This document shows, one piece after another, positions 53,306 to 63,482 of a stretch of 64,000 nucleotides of DNA. The DNA is taken from contig DUNO01000005.1 of the NCBI GenBank assembly GCA_012839295.1, positions 248,001 to 312,000 of the forward strand, read 5' to 3'. Made by a program: the position numbers and the translations under genes. The DNA comes from Clostridiales bacterium. Lineage in GTDB: Bacteria > Bacillota > Clostridia > Lachnospirales > Lachnospiraceae. The notes under the pieces are model-generated. The model saw nothing but the letters and a program-made list of their open reading frames with translations, did no database searches and had not been told where the DNA came from. Position 1 is the first letter of the stretch, and every line of letters starts with the position of its first letter.

Positions 53306-54717
53306 ATGATAAACGCTACAATTTGTTAATTATTACTCCGGACCAGATGAGGGCAGATTATTTAGGATGTTACGGAAATACAAAAATCGGAACGAAGCAT
53401 ATTGATGGGTTAGCCAAAGAGGGAGTAGTATTCCAAAACTGCTATTGTGCAGCGCCCCTGTGTGCCCCCAGCAGAATCAGCTTTGCTACCTCTACTTATT
53501 TTAGTGAGCATAATCATAGGAATTATGGCTCTACCATAAGCCCTAAGGTGCCTAATATAGCTATGGCGCTTAAAAATCAAGGTTACAGAGCCGGGATGTT
53601 TGGAAAGAACCATCTGTTTACCTATGAAGACTTAGATCGTGTATGGGACGAATTAGATGAAATATGCCTGGGGAATTGTGATGGCCATAGTAAGTATGAG
53701 CATTCCTTTTCTTCCTTTCCTATGGAAATAGATGAGCCTTACAATATAACAAAAAGACTTACGGATGAAACGATAGAGTTTATGGAGCATGCAGAGGAAC
53801 CTTTTTTTGCATGGGTAAATTATCAGGATCCCCATCCGGTGTTTGCTTGCCCTCCGCCATATGCAACCTTATTTGATCCGGACGAAGCCCCGCTGCCTGA
53901 AAGCTTTTATGAATATGACCTGGATGGAGAACCGGTGAGAAATCAGGTATGGAGGGAACATTCAGAAATGGAGCTTTGCAGCGAAGCGGACATGAAAAAA
54001 GCCATAGCGATGTACATGGGGCAAGTGAGATATGTAGATGATAATGTAGGAAGGCTTATGGATAGCTTGAAAAAAACCGGAAAGGATAAGAACACGATTA
54101 TACTTTTCTTTTCAGATCATGGAGAATTGTTAGGGGATCATGGCATGACTCATAAAATTCCTGTATTCTATGATTCCCTGACTAAAATCCCAACTATTTT
54201 ATACCATCCGGATGAAGAATGGGAAGGAAGGGTCTTTCAAGGGTTAGTGGAAGAGGTAGACTTGGCTCCCACTTTATTAGATTTATTAAACATTCAGGTT
54301 CCACAGACTATGATAGGTAAATCATTGGTTACTGAATTAAGAAATGGAACAGATGAAGGAAAGGAAAATATCATCTGTGAAGCGGGTATTGCCGCTCCTA
54401 CACAAAAGGAGGCTATTCCTAATCTGAAATTAAAGGCACCCTTTAGCCCTACCTCCTACGGATGTGGAGCCATGGTAAGGCAAGGGGACTGGAAGCTGAG
54501 CATTTATGCGGATGACCGTTGCCAGCTGTTTCATTTGGGAAGTGATCCGTCAGAAATAAATAACCTATATGGAAAAGAGGAATATGCAAAGATCCAAAGT
54601 GATTTAACGCTGATATTGCTAAAGAGGATATTAAGCGTGAAAACAAGGGATATCAAAACAAAGGAATGGGATTATGAGCAATATGGGATTGATGTCAGGG
54701 AAGCCCCTCTAGAATAA
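53302..54717 (+). CDS. Type I sulfatase (formylglycine-dependent)
   Basis: The 471-residue alkaline-phosphatase-superfamily enzyme hydrolyses sulfate esters on glycans. Metal and active-site motifs are TPDQMRADYLGCYGN, the modification site CAPSR (Cys converted to formylglycine), NHLF, DPHPVF and FSDHGELLGDHGMTHK. No signal peptide is present, so it likely acts in the cytoplasm on imported oligosaccharide. ATG 53302 has AAGG seven bases upstream and overlaps the leader ORF stop; ATG 53296 is too close. No anaerobic sulfatase-maturing enzyme gene is in the window. Confidence 0.9.
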   Translation: MNDKRYNLLIITPDQMRADYLGCYGNTKIGTKHIDGLAKEGVVFQNCYCAAPLCAPSRISFATSTYFSEHNHRNYGSTISPKVPNIAMALKNQGYRAGMFGKNHLFTYEDLDRVWDELDEICLGNCDGHSKYEHSFSSFPMEIDEPYNITKRLTDETIEFMEHAEEPFFAWVNYQDPHPVFACPPPYATLFDPDEAPLPESFYEYDLDGEPVRNQVWREHSEMELCSEADMKKAIAMYMGQVRYVDDNVGRLMDSLKKTGKDKNTIILFFSDHGELLGDHGMTHKIPVFYDSLTKIPTILYHPDEEWEGRVFQGLVEEVDLAPTLLDLLNIQVPQTMIGKSLVTELRNGTDEGKENIICEAGIAAPTQKEAIPNLKLKAPFSPTSYGCGAMVRQGDWKLSIYADDRCQLFHLGSDPSEINNLYGKEEYAKIQSDLTLILLKRILSVKTRDIKTKEWDYEQYGIDVREAPLE

Positions 54718-54751
54718 GAGGGGCTATAAATACATCATACGGGAGAATGCG

Positions 54752-56311
54752 ATGATTAAAATAATGATTGTGGATGATGAAGTTTGGATACGTACCAGTA
54801 TAAAAAATAAGATTCCATGGGATGAAAATCTGGTTCTCTGTGCAGAGGTTTCTGATGGCTTTGAAGCAATACAGATGGCAGAGGTTTTTCATCCACATAT
54901 TATTATTACTGATGTGAGGATGCCTGCGTTAAATGGAATTGAAATGATGAAGAAGCTTAAGGAGGAAATGCCATATGTGGAATCTATCTTTGTAAGCGGG
55001 TATAGTGAATTTTCCTATGTCAAAGAAGCAATTGATTTAAATTCCTCAGGCTATATTTTAAAACCAATTAAGAAGGAGGAATTATTGGGGGTACTGGATA
55101 AGGCGATTAACAAAATCCATCAGAACAGTGCCCTGGGACAGGTATCTAAAACAAGCTATGAAATACTTAATTCTTCTTTGAAAAAAATATACGATGAAGC
55201 CCCTATTGATTTTCAGAAAATATATGATTTATTAAATAAGCTGGGGTTTTATACGAAATATAAAGTGATATTCTTATTGCGGGTAATGGAGGAAAAATAC
55301 GATTATACTTATGTTTATCAAAATTTAGTGAAGATGGTATCCGATATTTCACGAAATTTAACCTTTACTGTTTTTCCTGTCTCCAATAATCTTTTTGGGA
55401 TTTTTATCTCGTCGAATTCTGAATTTGACACCAGGCAGTATGCCAGGATGTTAAGGAACCAGGTGAAGAACCAATCGGTCCTGGGAATAAGTATCTCCAT
55501 AGGGAAACCCTTTCGGGAGCTGGAGGAAATCAATATTTCTATGGAGACGGCTAAAAACGGCTTGGCTCATTTACATCTTTATAGCTTAAACGAAATTATT
55601 ATACCCACAGATAATGAGGAAAAAAGGGAGTGGGTAAATTTCCCCGAGGTTTTAAGGAGGGATCTGATAGAATCTGTATATACCTTTAATTTTGAAAAGC
55701 TGGAACAGGTTAGCCGAAGATTGAAAAGCTTCATAAGTGTAGAAAATCAGCTGACGATTAATGAGATGAATTATACCTTGCATTTGATCCTGGGAGATAT
55801 TATGAGGATCGCATTTGAGAGGGGAATTCCGGAAAAGGTAATTAATGAAGGGATTAAGCTGATGGATGAAATTTCACCTTATAAGCTAAGGAGATCTTCA
55901 ATTGATGTATTTTTACATTATTGTAATGTAATAGCTGTCTGCATCCAGCAAAGTTCAGAAAGAAATGTTGCTTCTTCCATTCAAAAAGTAAGAAAGTATA
56001 TAGACCTCCATTATAGGGAGGAAGATATATCCCTGAAAAAGCTGGCGGCTATGTTTCATATTAACCACTCTTATCTTAGCACCTCCTTCAAGAAATATAC
56101 GAACAAAAACTTTAACGATTATTTGAATTGTACAAGGATTGAACATGCGAAGAGAATGCTCGAAGATAAAGGTGTAAAAGTAAATCAGGTTGCGGCAGCT
56201 GTTGGCTTTAATGATGTAGGGTATTTTGGGAAAACCTTTAAAAGATATACTGGGATGATGCCCAGTGACTTTCAGAAGGAACCAAGGGATAAGGATGCAG
56301 ATAAAACATGA
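54752..56311 (+). CDS. YesN-type response regulator with AraC output
   Basis: The 519-residue regulator has a receiver domain (IMIVDDEVWIR, phospho-acceptor Asp54 in ITDVRMP, SGYILKPIKKEE), a long central region and a C-terminal AraC double HTH (LKKLAAMFHINHSYLSTSFK and VNQVAAAVGFNDVGYFGKTF). It overlaps the kinase gene by 4 bp (ATGA). It probably controls the sugar ABC and sulfatase genes in response to extracellular glycan. Confidence 0.92.
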   Translation: MIKIMIVDDEVWIRTSIKNKIPWDENLVLCAEVSDGFEAIQMAEVFHPHIIITDVRMPALNGIEMMKKLKEEMPYVESIFVSGYSEFSYVKEAIDLNSSGYILKPIKKEELLGVLDKAINKIHQNSALGQVSKTSYEILNSSLKKIYDEAPIDFQKIYDLLNKLGFYTKYKVIFLLRVMEEKYDYTYVYQNLVKMVSDISRNLTFTVFPVSNNLFGIFISSNSEFDTRQYARMLRNQVKNQSVLGISISIGKPFRELEEINISMETAKNGLAHLHLYSLNEIIIPTDNEEKREWVNFPEVLRRDLIESVYTFNFEKLEQVSRRLKSFISVENQLTINEMNYTLHLILGDIMRIAFERGIPEKVINEGIKLMDEISPYKLRRSSIDVFLHYCNVIAVCIQQSSERNVASSIQKVRKYIDLHYREEDISLKKLAAMFHINHSYLSTSFKKYTNKNFNDYLNCTRIEHAKRMLEDKGVKVNQVAAAVGFNDVGYFGKTFKRYTGMMPSDFQKEPRDKDADKT

Positions 56312-58089
56312 AAAAGCTATTTGAAGCAGTAAATTCTATTCATAAAAAGATAATTATTTGTTTTTTTATATCATCATTAGTGCCGTTTATAATTTTGGGG
56401 GGATTATCCTATCAACAGTATGAAAAAAGGATAAAAAGTAATACCAAGACATATTATGATGAATTAATGAGCTTGGTTTCCATGAGAATCTCTGATTTTT
56501 ACAATCAACTGGACCAATATTATTTTTCTATCTATAACAGCAACATGGATAAGCATATTGGAAAAATGGAGGAAGGCTCCATAGAAAGTATAGAACCCAG
56601 ATTAAGCTTGAATGAAGCTATAACAAAGCTGAGGGGATATTATGGACTTGAAAAAACGATTAGTAAGGTTTATTTAGTTTCTTATGAAGGGGATGTTATA
56701 TTTCAAACGGATTATGGAATCGGTTCTTCCCTGTCTTTAAAGGAAAATATATTTTACAGGAATTTTATAGATTCTGAAGATAAATACTCTACCTCTTTTC
56801 CTAAGGATAATACAAAGGCAGCTGATCCGAAGGGTGTGAATCCTGATAATTTATTATATGTAAGGAAGCTGCCCGGGAACAATTATTATAGCGGTAAGTA
56901 TACTTTTGTAGTTGAGTTTTCTGTGAAGTCTCTTCAATCAGTAATGTCATCAAGTGATAATCACAATGAATGGGGAATTTTTAATAATGATAAGCTGATA
57001 TTGGACTTAAACAATGAAATCTTCAGCCAGGAGGAAAAGGCGGAGTTATATCACAGGGCAGAAGCGGGTGAGGAGGATTTCCAAATTAAGAAGGATAGGA
57101 CGGAGTATCTAATTACCTCCTATTACCTAAAGATACCTGATTGGAGGATAATCAGTGTAAATGAAATAGATGAGTTATCAGCCGGAATTCCAAAATTAAA
57201 AACATTTACCATAATTATTACATTGATTAGTTTTCTAATAAGCATCCTGTTGGGAAGCATATTTTCAAGTATGCTTGTCAAGCCAATAATAAAGCTTAAG
57301 GAAATTACTTTTAAAGTTAAAAAGGGAGATATGGAGGTGAGTTTTCCGAAGCTTCCAAATGATGAGGTAGGGGATTTGGGGAAATGCCTGGAAAGTATGA
57401 TGGATCATATCAGACAACTGATATACGAAAAATACGAATTATCCATTCATGAAAAAGAGGCCCAAATAGATGCACTGCAATCTCAAATAAATCCGCATTT
57501 TTTATATAATACCTTAGAGACCATTAGCAGTATTGCGGAAAGCAGGGAGGTGGAAGAAATCAGTCAAATCTCACTTTCCATGGCAGAAATCTACCGCTAC
57601 AGTATTAGTTCGCCTAATCAATTAGTCTGTTTAAGGGATGAGATCAGGTATGTGAAAAATTATTTGGAAATTATGAAGATCAGATGGGGAGAAAAATTAC
57701 ATCTTGCCTTTCATATTGATGATGCCTTAATGGATTACAAGATTATGAAGCTGATCTTACAGCCCATTGTAGAGAATGCGATTTATCATGGGATTGAAGG
57801 GTTAAGGGGACCGGGATGTCTGACCTTGTCTATAGAAAGTATCGATGAAATGATAGTAATCGGCGTACAGGACAGTGGGGTGGGAATTCCAGCAGAGATA
57901 CTGGAAAGAATAAACAAGGAGACCATAGAAAAGGAAAGCATAAATCAAATAGAAAATAATAGCCATATAGGAATTTGTAATGTATATAAGAGGTTAAAAC
58001 TACGAATGGGAGATCGCTGCAGGCTAGAGATTTCCAGTGAAGTAGGTGTTGGGACAAGGGTAAATATTGTGATACCTAAGATAAGTTAA
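56308..58089 (+). CDS. YesM-type sensor histidine kinase
   Basis: The 593-residue membrane kinase has two membrane segments (residues ~14-32 and IIITLISFLISILLGSIFSS near 306) flanking a large extracellular sensor domain. A HAMP region (LVKPIIKLKEITFKVKKGDM), the HisKA_internal motif with His397 in QINPHFLYNTLETIS, and a HATPase domain (LQPIVENAIYHGI, DSGVGIP) follow. It pairs with the preceding regulator. Confidence 0.92.
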   Translation: MKKLFEAVNSIHKKIIICFFISSLVPFIILGGLSYQQYEKRIKSNTKTYYDELMSLVSMRISDFYNQLDQYYFSIYNSNMDKHIGKMEEGSIESIEPRLSLNEAITKLRGYYGLEKTISKVYLVSYEGDVIFQTDYGIGSSLSLKENIFYRNFIDSEDKYSTSFPKDNTKAADPKGVNPDNLLYVRKLPGNNYYSGKYTFVVEFSVKSLQSVMSSSDNHNEWGIFNNDKLILDLNNEIFSQEEKAELYHRAEAGEEDFQIKKDRTEYLITSYYLKIPDWRIISVNEIDELSAGIPKLKTFTIIITLISFLISILLGSIFSSMLVKPIIKLKEITFKVKKGDMEVSFPKLPNDEVGDLGKCLESMMDHIRQLIYEKYELSIHEKEAQIDALQSQINPHFLYNTLETISSIAESREVEEISQISLSMAEIYRYSISSPNQLVCLRDEIRYVKNYLEIMKIRWGEKLHLAFHIDDALMDYKIMKLILQPIVENAIYHGIEGLRGPGCLTLSIESIDEMIVIGVQDSGVGIPAEILERINKETIEKESINQIENNSHIGICNVYKRLKLRMGDRCRLEISSEVGVGTRVNIVIPKIS

Positions 58090-58149
58090 CAGCGCCTCCC
58101 TTTGTCTGAAGACAGATGGAGCTTTTGTCCGTGGCTTATAGGAATGACT

Positions 58150-58182
58150 GCCGGCTGAGTCAAATTTATTGGCTCAGCCGGC
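58150..58182. terminator. Hairpin after the two-component genes
   Basis: GCCGGCTGAG (58150-58159) pairs perfectly with CTCAGCCGGC (58173-58182) and is followed by CTATTT. It lies at the start of the tandem repeat tract. Confidence 0.7.
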
Positions 58183-58185
58183 CTA

Positions 58186-58302
58186 TTTGCCGTAAGTTTA
58201 TTTGCCGTAAGTTTATTTGCCGTAAGTTTATTTGCCGTAAGTTTATTTGCCGTAAGTTTATTGCCGTAAGTTTATTGCTGTAAAATTATTGCTATAAATT
58301 TA
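58186..58302. repeat. Tandem 15-bp repeats
   Basis: TTTGCCGTAAGTTTA occurs five times without change (58186-58260), followed by three degenerate 14-bp units to 58302. The tract lies between convergent genes. No coding or structural role is evident. Confidence 0.9.
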
Positions 58303-58376
58303 TGATCCCCTTTGTCCGGTTGCAGGAAGCCCGTTTTATAAAACCATGAAAATGGGATGATTCCTTTATAGAATAT

Positions 58377-59621
58377 TTATCCTTCTAATGGTTCAAATAT
58401 TGGATCCTCTTCCTTCATTTCCAGACAGATGCAATAATTTGTCTTTGCATGGTAGGATTTTGGGATCCGTACCTCCACCATATGGGAGCCTTCGCAGGTT
58501 ACCAGGTTTTGGAACGTCAATTCTTCATTGGTAGATAGGATAGTAGCTTTTGTAAATTGATTGTTCACATTTATTACTTCGATTACTTTTTTAGGCTTTA
58601 AAATATGGATGAATAGCTTATGTGGCTTCTGTGTAAATTCAGCCCAGTCTAGCTCATATGGATAATAGGTCATTCTCTTTGTGCCAAAGATAGCATCCTG
58701 GTTTGCTTGTACATACTTACCGACGGCATCTAAAATGTCAATGCTGCCGCCAGGGACATTACCCAGGCTGTCAGGACCAATATTTAACAGATAATTACCG
58801 CCTCTGGAATTAACCTTCAGCAGCAGCTTAATGACTTCGTCCGGGCTCTTCCAGTTGTGGTCATCCTTATTAAAGCCCCAGGTATCATTTAGTGTGGCCG
58901 GCAGCTCCCAATCCCCTTCATAGGGTAATCTCGGTACAAAATTATCTCCTGTCGTCATATATTCGCCCAGGTTATTTCCGATTCTGCCGCTTACGATACA
59001 GTTTGGCTGGAGGGATTTTACCAGGTCAACCAGGGACTGGCTTTGCTCTACCGTAGTTTCCATCGGGGTATCAAACCAAATTAAAGCAATCTTACCGTAT
59101 CCGGTGAGTAATTCTGTTAATTGTGGTTTCACCTTATTGTCTAAATAAGCTTGAAAATCTTTAGAGGAATTATCCCTATATTGCATAAATCCATTGGGAT
59201 CATCCCAATCCTGTGCCTGGGAATAGTAAAGTCCTAAACGTAGTCCGTATTTTTCACAGGCTAATTGTAGTTCTTTTAGAATATCCCTTCTGTAAGGGGT
59301 GGCATCCACAATATTGTAAGGATCAGAGGTCGAGTGGTACATAGCGAACCCCTCATGATGCTTTGCAGTAAATACGATATATTTCATGCCCCACTCTTTT
59401 GCTTTTTCCACAATGCTGTCAGCATCAAAATTAACAGGATTAAATTGCTTGGCAAGCTCCCGGTACTCCTCAACCGGAATGTTTAAATGGTTCATAATCC
59501 ATTCTGCAATATGGTCCGTCTTTTTCCCCTTGTATTCACCGGCCAGGATAGAATACAGCCCCCAGTGAATAAATAAGCCAAACTTAGCATCCTTAAACCA
59601 TTGTTGTTTTGTGTCTTCCAT
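58377..59621 (-). CDS. Alpha-L-fucosidase, GH29 family
   Basis: The 414-residue enzyme releases alpha-linked L-fucose by a retaining mechanism. It has KFGLFIHWGLYSILAGEY at the start, YIVFTAKHHEGFAMYHS, LGLYYSQAQDW, ALIWFDTP with the likely nucleophile Asp, and GGNYLLNIGPDSLGNVP. No signal peptide is visible, suggesting cytoplasmic action on imported oligosaccharide. AGGAGG precedes the ATG. It is oriented with the LacI gene upstream of it and opposite to the importer operon. Confidence 0.92.
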   Translation of the reverse strand: MEDTKQQWFKDAKFGLFIHWGLYSILAGEYKGKKTDHIAEWIMNHLNIPVEEYRELAKQFNPVNFDADSIVEKAKEWGMKYIVFTAKHHEGFAMYHSTSDPYNIVDATPYRRDILKELQLACEKYGLRLGLYYSQAQDWDDPNGFMQYRDNSSKDFQAYLDNKVKPQLTELLTGYGKIALIWFDTPMETTVEQSQSLVDLVKSLQPNCIVSGRIGNNLGEYMTTGDNFVPRLPYEGDWELPATLNDTWGFNKDDHNWKSPDEVIKLLLKVNSRGGNYLLNIGPDSLGNVPGGSIDILDAVGKYVQANQDAIFGTKRMTYYPYELDWAEFTQKPHKLFIHILKPKKVIEVINVNNQFTKATILSTNEELTFQNLVTCEGSHMVEVRIPKSYHAKTNYCICLEMKEEDPIFEPLEG

Positions 59622-59735
59622 TTGTTGCCTCCTTTTATAGTAAGTTTATATTAGATAATTCCGATACCTCCATTGTTTCGTAATTACCCGCATTCACCTC
59701 ACAACCTAACCCCTTCCCACCCATTTGTCGGAGAA

Positions 59736-60764
59736 TCATGTCATCGATAACTGTGGTTTTTCTACGGATTCCCTTATAATAAATTGTGTAGGTAATTTTA
59801 TGTTCTTGGGGAAATCGGAGTAACCACCATTTATTCTTTGTAAAATCAGATTTACTGTTTCCCTTGCGATATCATCCGCCGGCTGGCGTATTGCTGTCAA
59901 CCTTGGGCTGGAAATAAGAGAAAATTCCAAATCGTCAAATGTGACAATGGATAAATCCTTTGGAATAGAAATTCCCAGGTTATGTATTGCTGTTATGGCT
60001 CCTAAGCACATATTGTAATTGGAGATTATGATTGCAGTAGGAGGAGTAGGGGATGACCATAATTGTTCCATGTGTTTGTAGCCTGATTCAAAACTATAGT
60101 CGCCCTCAAGTATGTAATGGGAAGGACAATCTAACTGGTAGTCTTCCATGGCGCGAAGGTAACCATTAAGACGTTCTTTGCCACTTAAGTAAGAGGCACA
60201 TCCCTTTTTTGTTCCGGAAAGTATTGCTATCTTTTTGTGTCCTTGTTGGATTAAATATTCTGTACCTAAGTACATACCGGTAGCTGAATTGGAGGTGATG
60301 CAGTCGAAGCTCCCTGCATTAAAGCTACGGTCCATGGTGACTAGCGGAAGCTTTTTCTCATAGATAGATTTAGGAAAATCAGCTTGTTGCCCAACTGGGA
60401 CTAAAATGATTCCATCTACTTGTTTATCTTCAAGGAATTGTAATGAACGGGATACCCCTTCCGGTGTGTCTTTATGACATGAGATATAAAGGGTGTAACC
60501 TTCAGCCTTTAACAGCTGCTCTATTTTTTCAACCAATTTTCCTATATATTGATTCTTAAGTGAATCGACAGAAAGACCGATGGTGTAAGTTCTGGAGTTT
60601 TTTAAGCCCTTCGCCAGATTATTAGGCTGATAACCCAACTTTTGTATGGCTGCTTCAATTTTTTCTTTGTTTCCAGCTTTCACATTTCCGCCATTCATAT
60701 ATTTAGAAATAGTTGAAAGTGCAAGCTTACATTCTTTTGCGACATCTTTTATTGTTACGGCCAT
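59736..60764 (-). CDS. LacI family transcriptional regulator
   Basis: The 342-residue repressor has an N-terminal HTH (VTIKDVAKECKLALSTISKY and the hinge PNNLAKGLKN) and a periplasmic-binding-like sensor domain (VDGIILVPVGQQADFPK, ATGMYLGTEYLIQQGHKKIA). GGGAG precedes the ATG. It is the gene just upstream of the fucosidase and likely controls it; two matching motif sites lie in the shared promoter region with the second LacI gene. Confidence 0.92.
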   Translation of the reverse strand: MAVTIKDVAKECKLALSTISKYMNGGNVKAGNKEKIEAAIQKLGYQPNNLAKGLKNSRTYTIGLSVDSLKNQYIGKLVEKIEQLLKAEGYTLYISCHKDTPEGVSRSLQFLEDKQVDGIILVPVGQQADFPKSIYEKKLPLVTMDRSFNAGSFDCITSNSATGMYLGTEYLIQQGHKKIAILSGTKKGCASYLSGKERLNGYLRAMEDYQLDCPSHYILEGDYSFESGYKHMEQLWSSPTPPTAIIISNYNMCLGAITAIHNLGISIPKDLSIVTFDDLEFSLISSPRLTAIRQPADDIARETVNLILQRINGGYSDFPKNIKLPTQFIIRESVEKPQLSMT

Positions 60765-60804
60765 AATTATCTCCCTGTATATAAAAGTAAATAATAAAAT
60801 ATAT

Positions 60805-60822
60805 GGTAAAACGTTTCGCTTT
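60805..60822. promoter_or_regulatory. LacI operator candidate 1
   Basis: GGTAAAACGTTTCGCTTT, 41 bp upstream of the minus-strand lacI gene, shares 16 of 18 bases with the site at 60923. Confidence 0.55.
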
Positions 60823-60922
60823 TATAATTTGCATTATATTCTTTTTGAGGTGTAAAGTCAATATATTTAAGAGGGAAAATCAAGAATTGGGAGGAAGAAA
60901 TGTTTAAATAATAATCTAAAAC

Positions 60923-60940
60923 GGTAAAACGATTTGCTTA
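60923..60940. promoter_or_regulatory. LacI operator candidate 2
   Basis: GGTAAAACGATTTGCTTA repeats the 60805 motif 118 bp away, in the same divergent promoter region. Confidence 0.5.
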
Positions 60941-61048
60941 TCAATGTTTGCATATCTAATATTTGTGAATCTGATAGTTTCTTATCTGATAAATATCGGA
61001 TGCTTATTTGATAAAGATGAATAAGTTTGCAATATGAATTAAAAATAG

Positions 61049-61070
61049 TATAATTTATTCAAACGAATAA
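61049..61070 (+). promoter_or_regulatory. -10 box with overlapping palindrome before the second lacI gene
   Basis: TATAAT (61049-61054) is followed at once by the inverted repeat TTATTC-AAAC-GAATAA (61055-61070), which would cover the transcription start and so fits autorepression. Confidence 0.55.
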
Positions 61071-61084
61071 ACGGAGTGTATGAG

Positions 61085-62095
61085 ATGCCATCTACAATAA
61101 AAGATATCGCCAAGGATACCGGACTATCATTGGCAACCATATCAAAATTTTTAAACGGGAAACCAATTAGTAAGGAAAATAAAATAATAATTGAGAAAAG
61201 CATTGAGAAATTGGGGTATGTGCCTAATAAGGCCGCCCAAGCTCTTCGGTCAAAAAAGACAAAAACAATATGTATCCTATTACCGAAAGCAGGGGATTAC
61301 TTTTGGGGTCAGGTGTGCACCTATATTGAAGAATATTTGCAGGACTATCATTACTCAGTCATGGTTCGGGCCTATAGTGACCAGCCTGTGGACTTTGTAA
61401 AGGAAAGGGATTCAATACTAAATACCTCTATGGATGGAATTATTATCATTCCCTACTCTGCAAAAGCCATTCCTTTATTTAATGCAATAGAAGAAAGTAA
61501 TATTCCTTTTGTCTTTTTAGATCAAGAGGTTTACGGTATAGAAGCTGATGTAGTTACATCGAATAACTGTGAAGCTGCTTATAGGGCAACCAAGTATTTG
61601 CTTGAGAAGGGCCACCGAAGGATAGGGGTAATTGTTGGTGAGCTTTTCCTGTCAACTTTACAGAAGAGGGTAGATGGATTTAATAAGGCGTGTGATGAAT
61701 ATGGAATCTCAGAAGCTGACCGGATTGTTATGGGCGGAGAATTTAAAATGGAAATGGGATTAAAGTTATTTGGAAAGATGATGAGGTTAAGGGAACGGCC
61801 AACAGCAGTATTTTTTCTGGGACATGATTTAACCCTGGGGGCCATAATGGAAGCCAGTGAATTGAGGCTAAAGATTCCAGAGGATATTTCCGTGATTTCT
61901 TTTGATGATGATGAGATTTTCCATGCTTTTTTTCCGCCAATAACAGCGATAGCCCAAAATTATAGAAGGATAGGGCGGGAAACGGTTGAATTAATCATGA
62001 AAAGAATTGGTGGTGACAGGGAAACCTATCCGGAGAGAAAAGAGATAGATGCTGTATTTTTAGAAAGAGAATCTGTGAAGAATTTGGACACCTAA
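61085..62095 (+). CDS. LacI family transcriptional regulator
   Basis: The 336-residue protein has an N-terminal HTH (STIKDIAKDTGLSLATISKF, hinge PNKAAQALRSKK) and a sensor domain (DGIIIIPYSAKAIPLFNAIE, RATKYLLEKGHRRIGVIVGE). I chose ATG 61085, with GGAG eight bases upstream, over the GTG at 61076. It is divergent from the other LacI gene and is followed by a catabolite-site-like AGTAAGCGCTTTTCT at 62108. Its regulon probably includes this glycan locus. Confidence 0.9.
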   Translation: MPSTIKDIAKDTGLSLATISKFLNGKPISKENKIIIEKSIEKLGYVPNKAAQALRSKKTKTICILLPKAGDYFWGQVCTYIEEYLQDYHYSVMVRAYSDQPVDFVKERDSILNTSMDGIIIIPYSAKAIPLFNAIEESNIPFVFLDQEVYGIEADVVTSNNCEAAYRATKYLLEKGHRRIGVIVGELFLSTLQKRVDGFNKACDEYGISEADRIVMGGEFKMEMGLKLFGKMMRLRERPTAVFFLGHDLTLGAIMEASELRLKIPEDISVISFDDDEIFHAFFPPITAIAQNYRRIGRETVELIMKRIGGDRETYPERKEIDAVFLERESVKNLDT

Positions 62096-62331
62096 AGTAT
62101 CCAATCCAGTAAGCGCTTTTCTCTTTTACATGATACTGGATAAACATTTCTGTGTCTCATTCTATCAGATGTTATAGAAATGAAATATTTGTGAAATCTA
62201 GATTTTTACTTTCTTTTTCACCCGAAGTATGGTATAACGGAGTATGGTACCGTGTTATTGTACTTACATGTAATATATGCTGTTGTGAATATGGAATGGG
62301 AGAACATTCCGAGGAAAGGATACTAATTAGA

Positions 62332-63468
62332 ATGAAGAAAAAATCATTGTTAATCATTATGGGGTTAAGTATAGTGCTGTTGGCAGCCGGATGCGGCAAA
62401 AAGGGTGTTTCAGGGGAGTTGGATTCAGATACTACCGTTACGCCAACCGTAACCGGGGCGGCTGAAGATAAAACTGTGGCATCTGTTTTACCGGAGCTGG
62501 AGGATTATGTAGCAAGCGATTATATCACCCTCGGTCAATATAAGGGCGTTGAGGTAACAGTAACAAAGCTGGAAGTGACCGATAAGGATGTAGACGCACA
62601 GATCCAGGAGGATCTGCAGGCGAATGCCACTAAGGAAGAGGTAAAGGACAGGGCAGTACAGAAGGGCGATATTGTTAATATTGATTATGAAGGCCTGTTG
62701 GATGGCACAGCCTTTGAGGGCGGAACAGCAAAGGGCTATGACTTAGAGATCGGCTCAGGATCCTTTATCCCTGGTTTTGAGGATGGCCTGATCGGAGCAA
62801 AGGTTGGGGATAAATTAGCCCTGGATCTTACGTTCCCGGAAAACTATACTTCCACTGACCTGGCAGGAAAGGCAGTAGTATTCAATGTTACGGTTAACTC
62901 CATTAAAGTATCCGTGGTTCCCGAATTAAATGAGGACTATGTGACAAATAATACAGATTATAAGACCATTGACGAATATAAAGCAGGAATCCGTACCCAG
63001 CTGGAGACAGAAAACCAGACGACTATGGATAATACAAAAGCAAATAATGTCATGCAGGCAATTATGGACAGCTCAGAAATCAAGTCCGTACCGGAGACCC
63101 TGACGAATTATTATACGGCCCTGATCAATTATCAGGTAGAGCAGGAGGCTGCGGCCTACGGTATGGAAAAGGATGCATACATTGAGGCTTCAGGAATGAC
63201 CAAGGAGGATTTTGATTCTTATCTACAGCAGCAGGTAGATTTCTACGGGAAATATGACCTGATGCTCCAGGCGGTTGTCCAGGCTGAGAAGCTGGCGCTT
63301 ACGGATAAGGAGTATGAGGATGCGGTAGCGGAATACATGACTGCTTATGGGGCATCCAGTAAAGAGGAATTATTTAAGAAGGTGACGGAAGCGCAGATAA
63401 AATATAGCCTGACTATGAAAAAGGCCTATGATTTTGTCATTGATAATACGGATGTAGCTTACGAATAG
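62332..63468 (+). CDS. FKBP-type peptidyl-prolyl isomerase lipoprotein
   Basis: The 378-residue exported foldase has a lipoprotein signal ([16 protein letters not shown]). A trigger-factor-like FKBP domain ([45 protein letters not shown]) and a C-terminal trigger-factor helical domain ([20 protein letters not shown]) follow. Such anchored trigger-factor relatives are common in Lachnospiraceae and probably fold secreted proteins. ATG 62332 has GAGGAAAGGA upstream; a longer frame from 62152 is not supported. Confidence 0.88.
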   Translation: MKKKSLLIIMGLSIVLLAAGCGKKGVSGELDSDTTVTPTVTGAAEDKTVASVLPELEDYVASDYITLGQYKGVEVTVTKLEVTDKDVDAQIQEDLQANATKEEVKDRAVQKGDIVNIDYEGLLDGTAFEGGTAKGYDLEIGSGSFIPGFEDGLIGAKVGDKLALDLTFPENYTSTDLAGKAVVFNVTVNSIKVSVVPELNEDYVTNNTDYKTIDEYKAGIRTQLETENQTTMDNTKANNVMQAIMDSSEIKSVPETLTNYYTALINYQVEQEAAAYGMEKDAYIEASGMTKEDFDSYLQQQVDFYGKYDLMLQAVVQAEKLALTDKEYEDAVAEYMTAYGASSKEELFKKVTEAQIKYSLTMKKAYDFVIDNTDVAYE

Positions 63469-63482
63469 AAAGAAAGAAGAAC

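Noticed and set aside
58186-58302. CRISPR-like short repeats
   Set aside because: The units are contiguous 15-bp copies without spacers.
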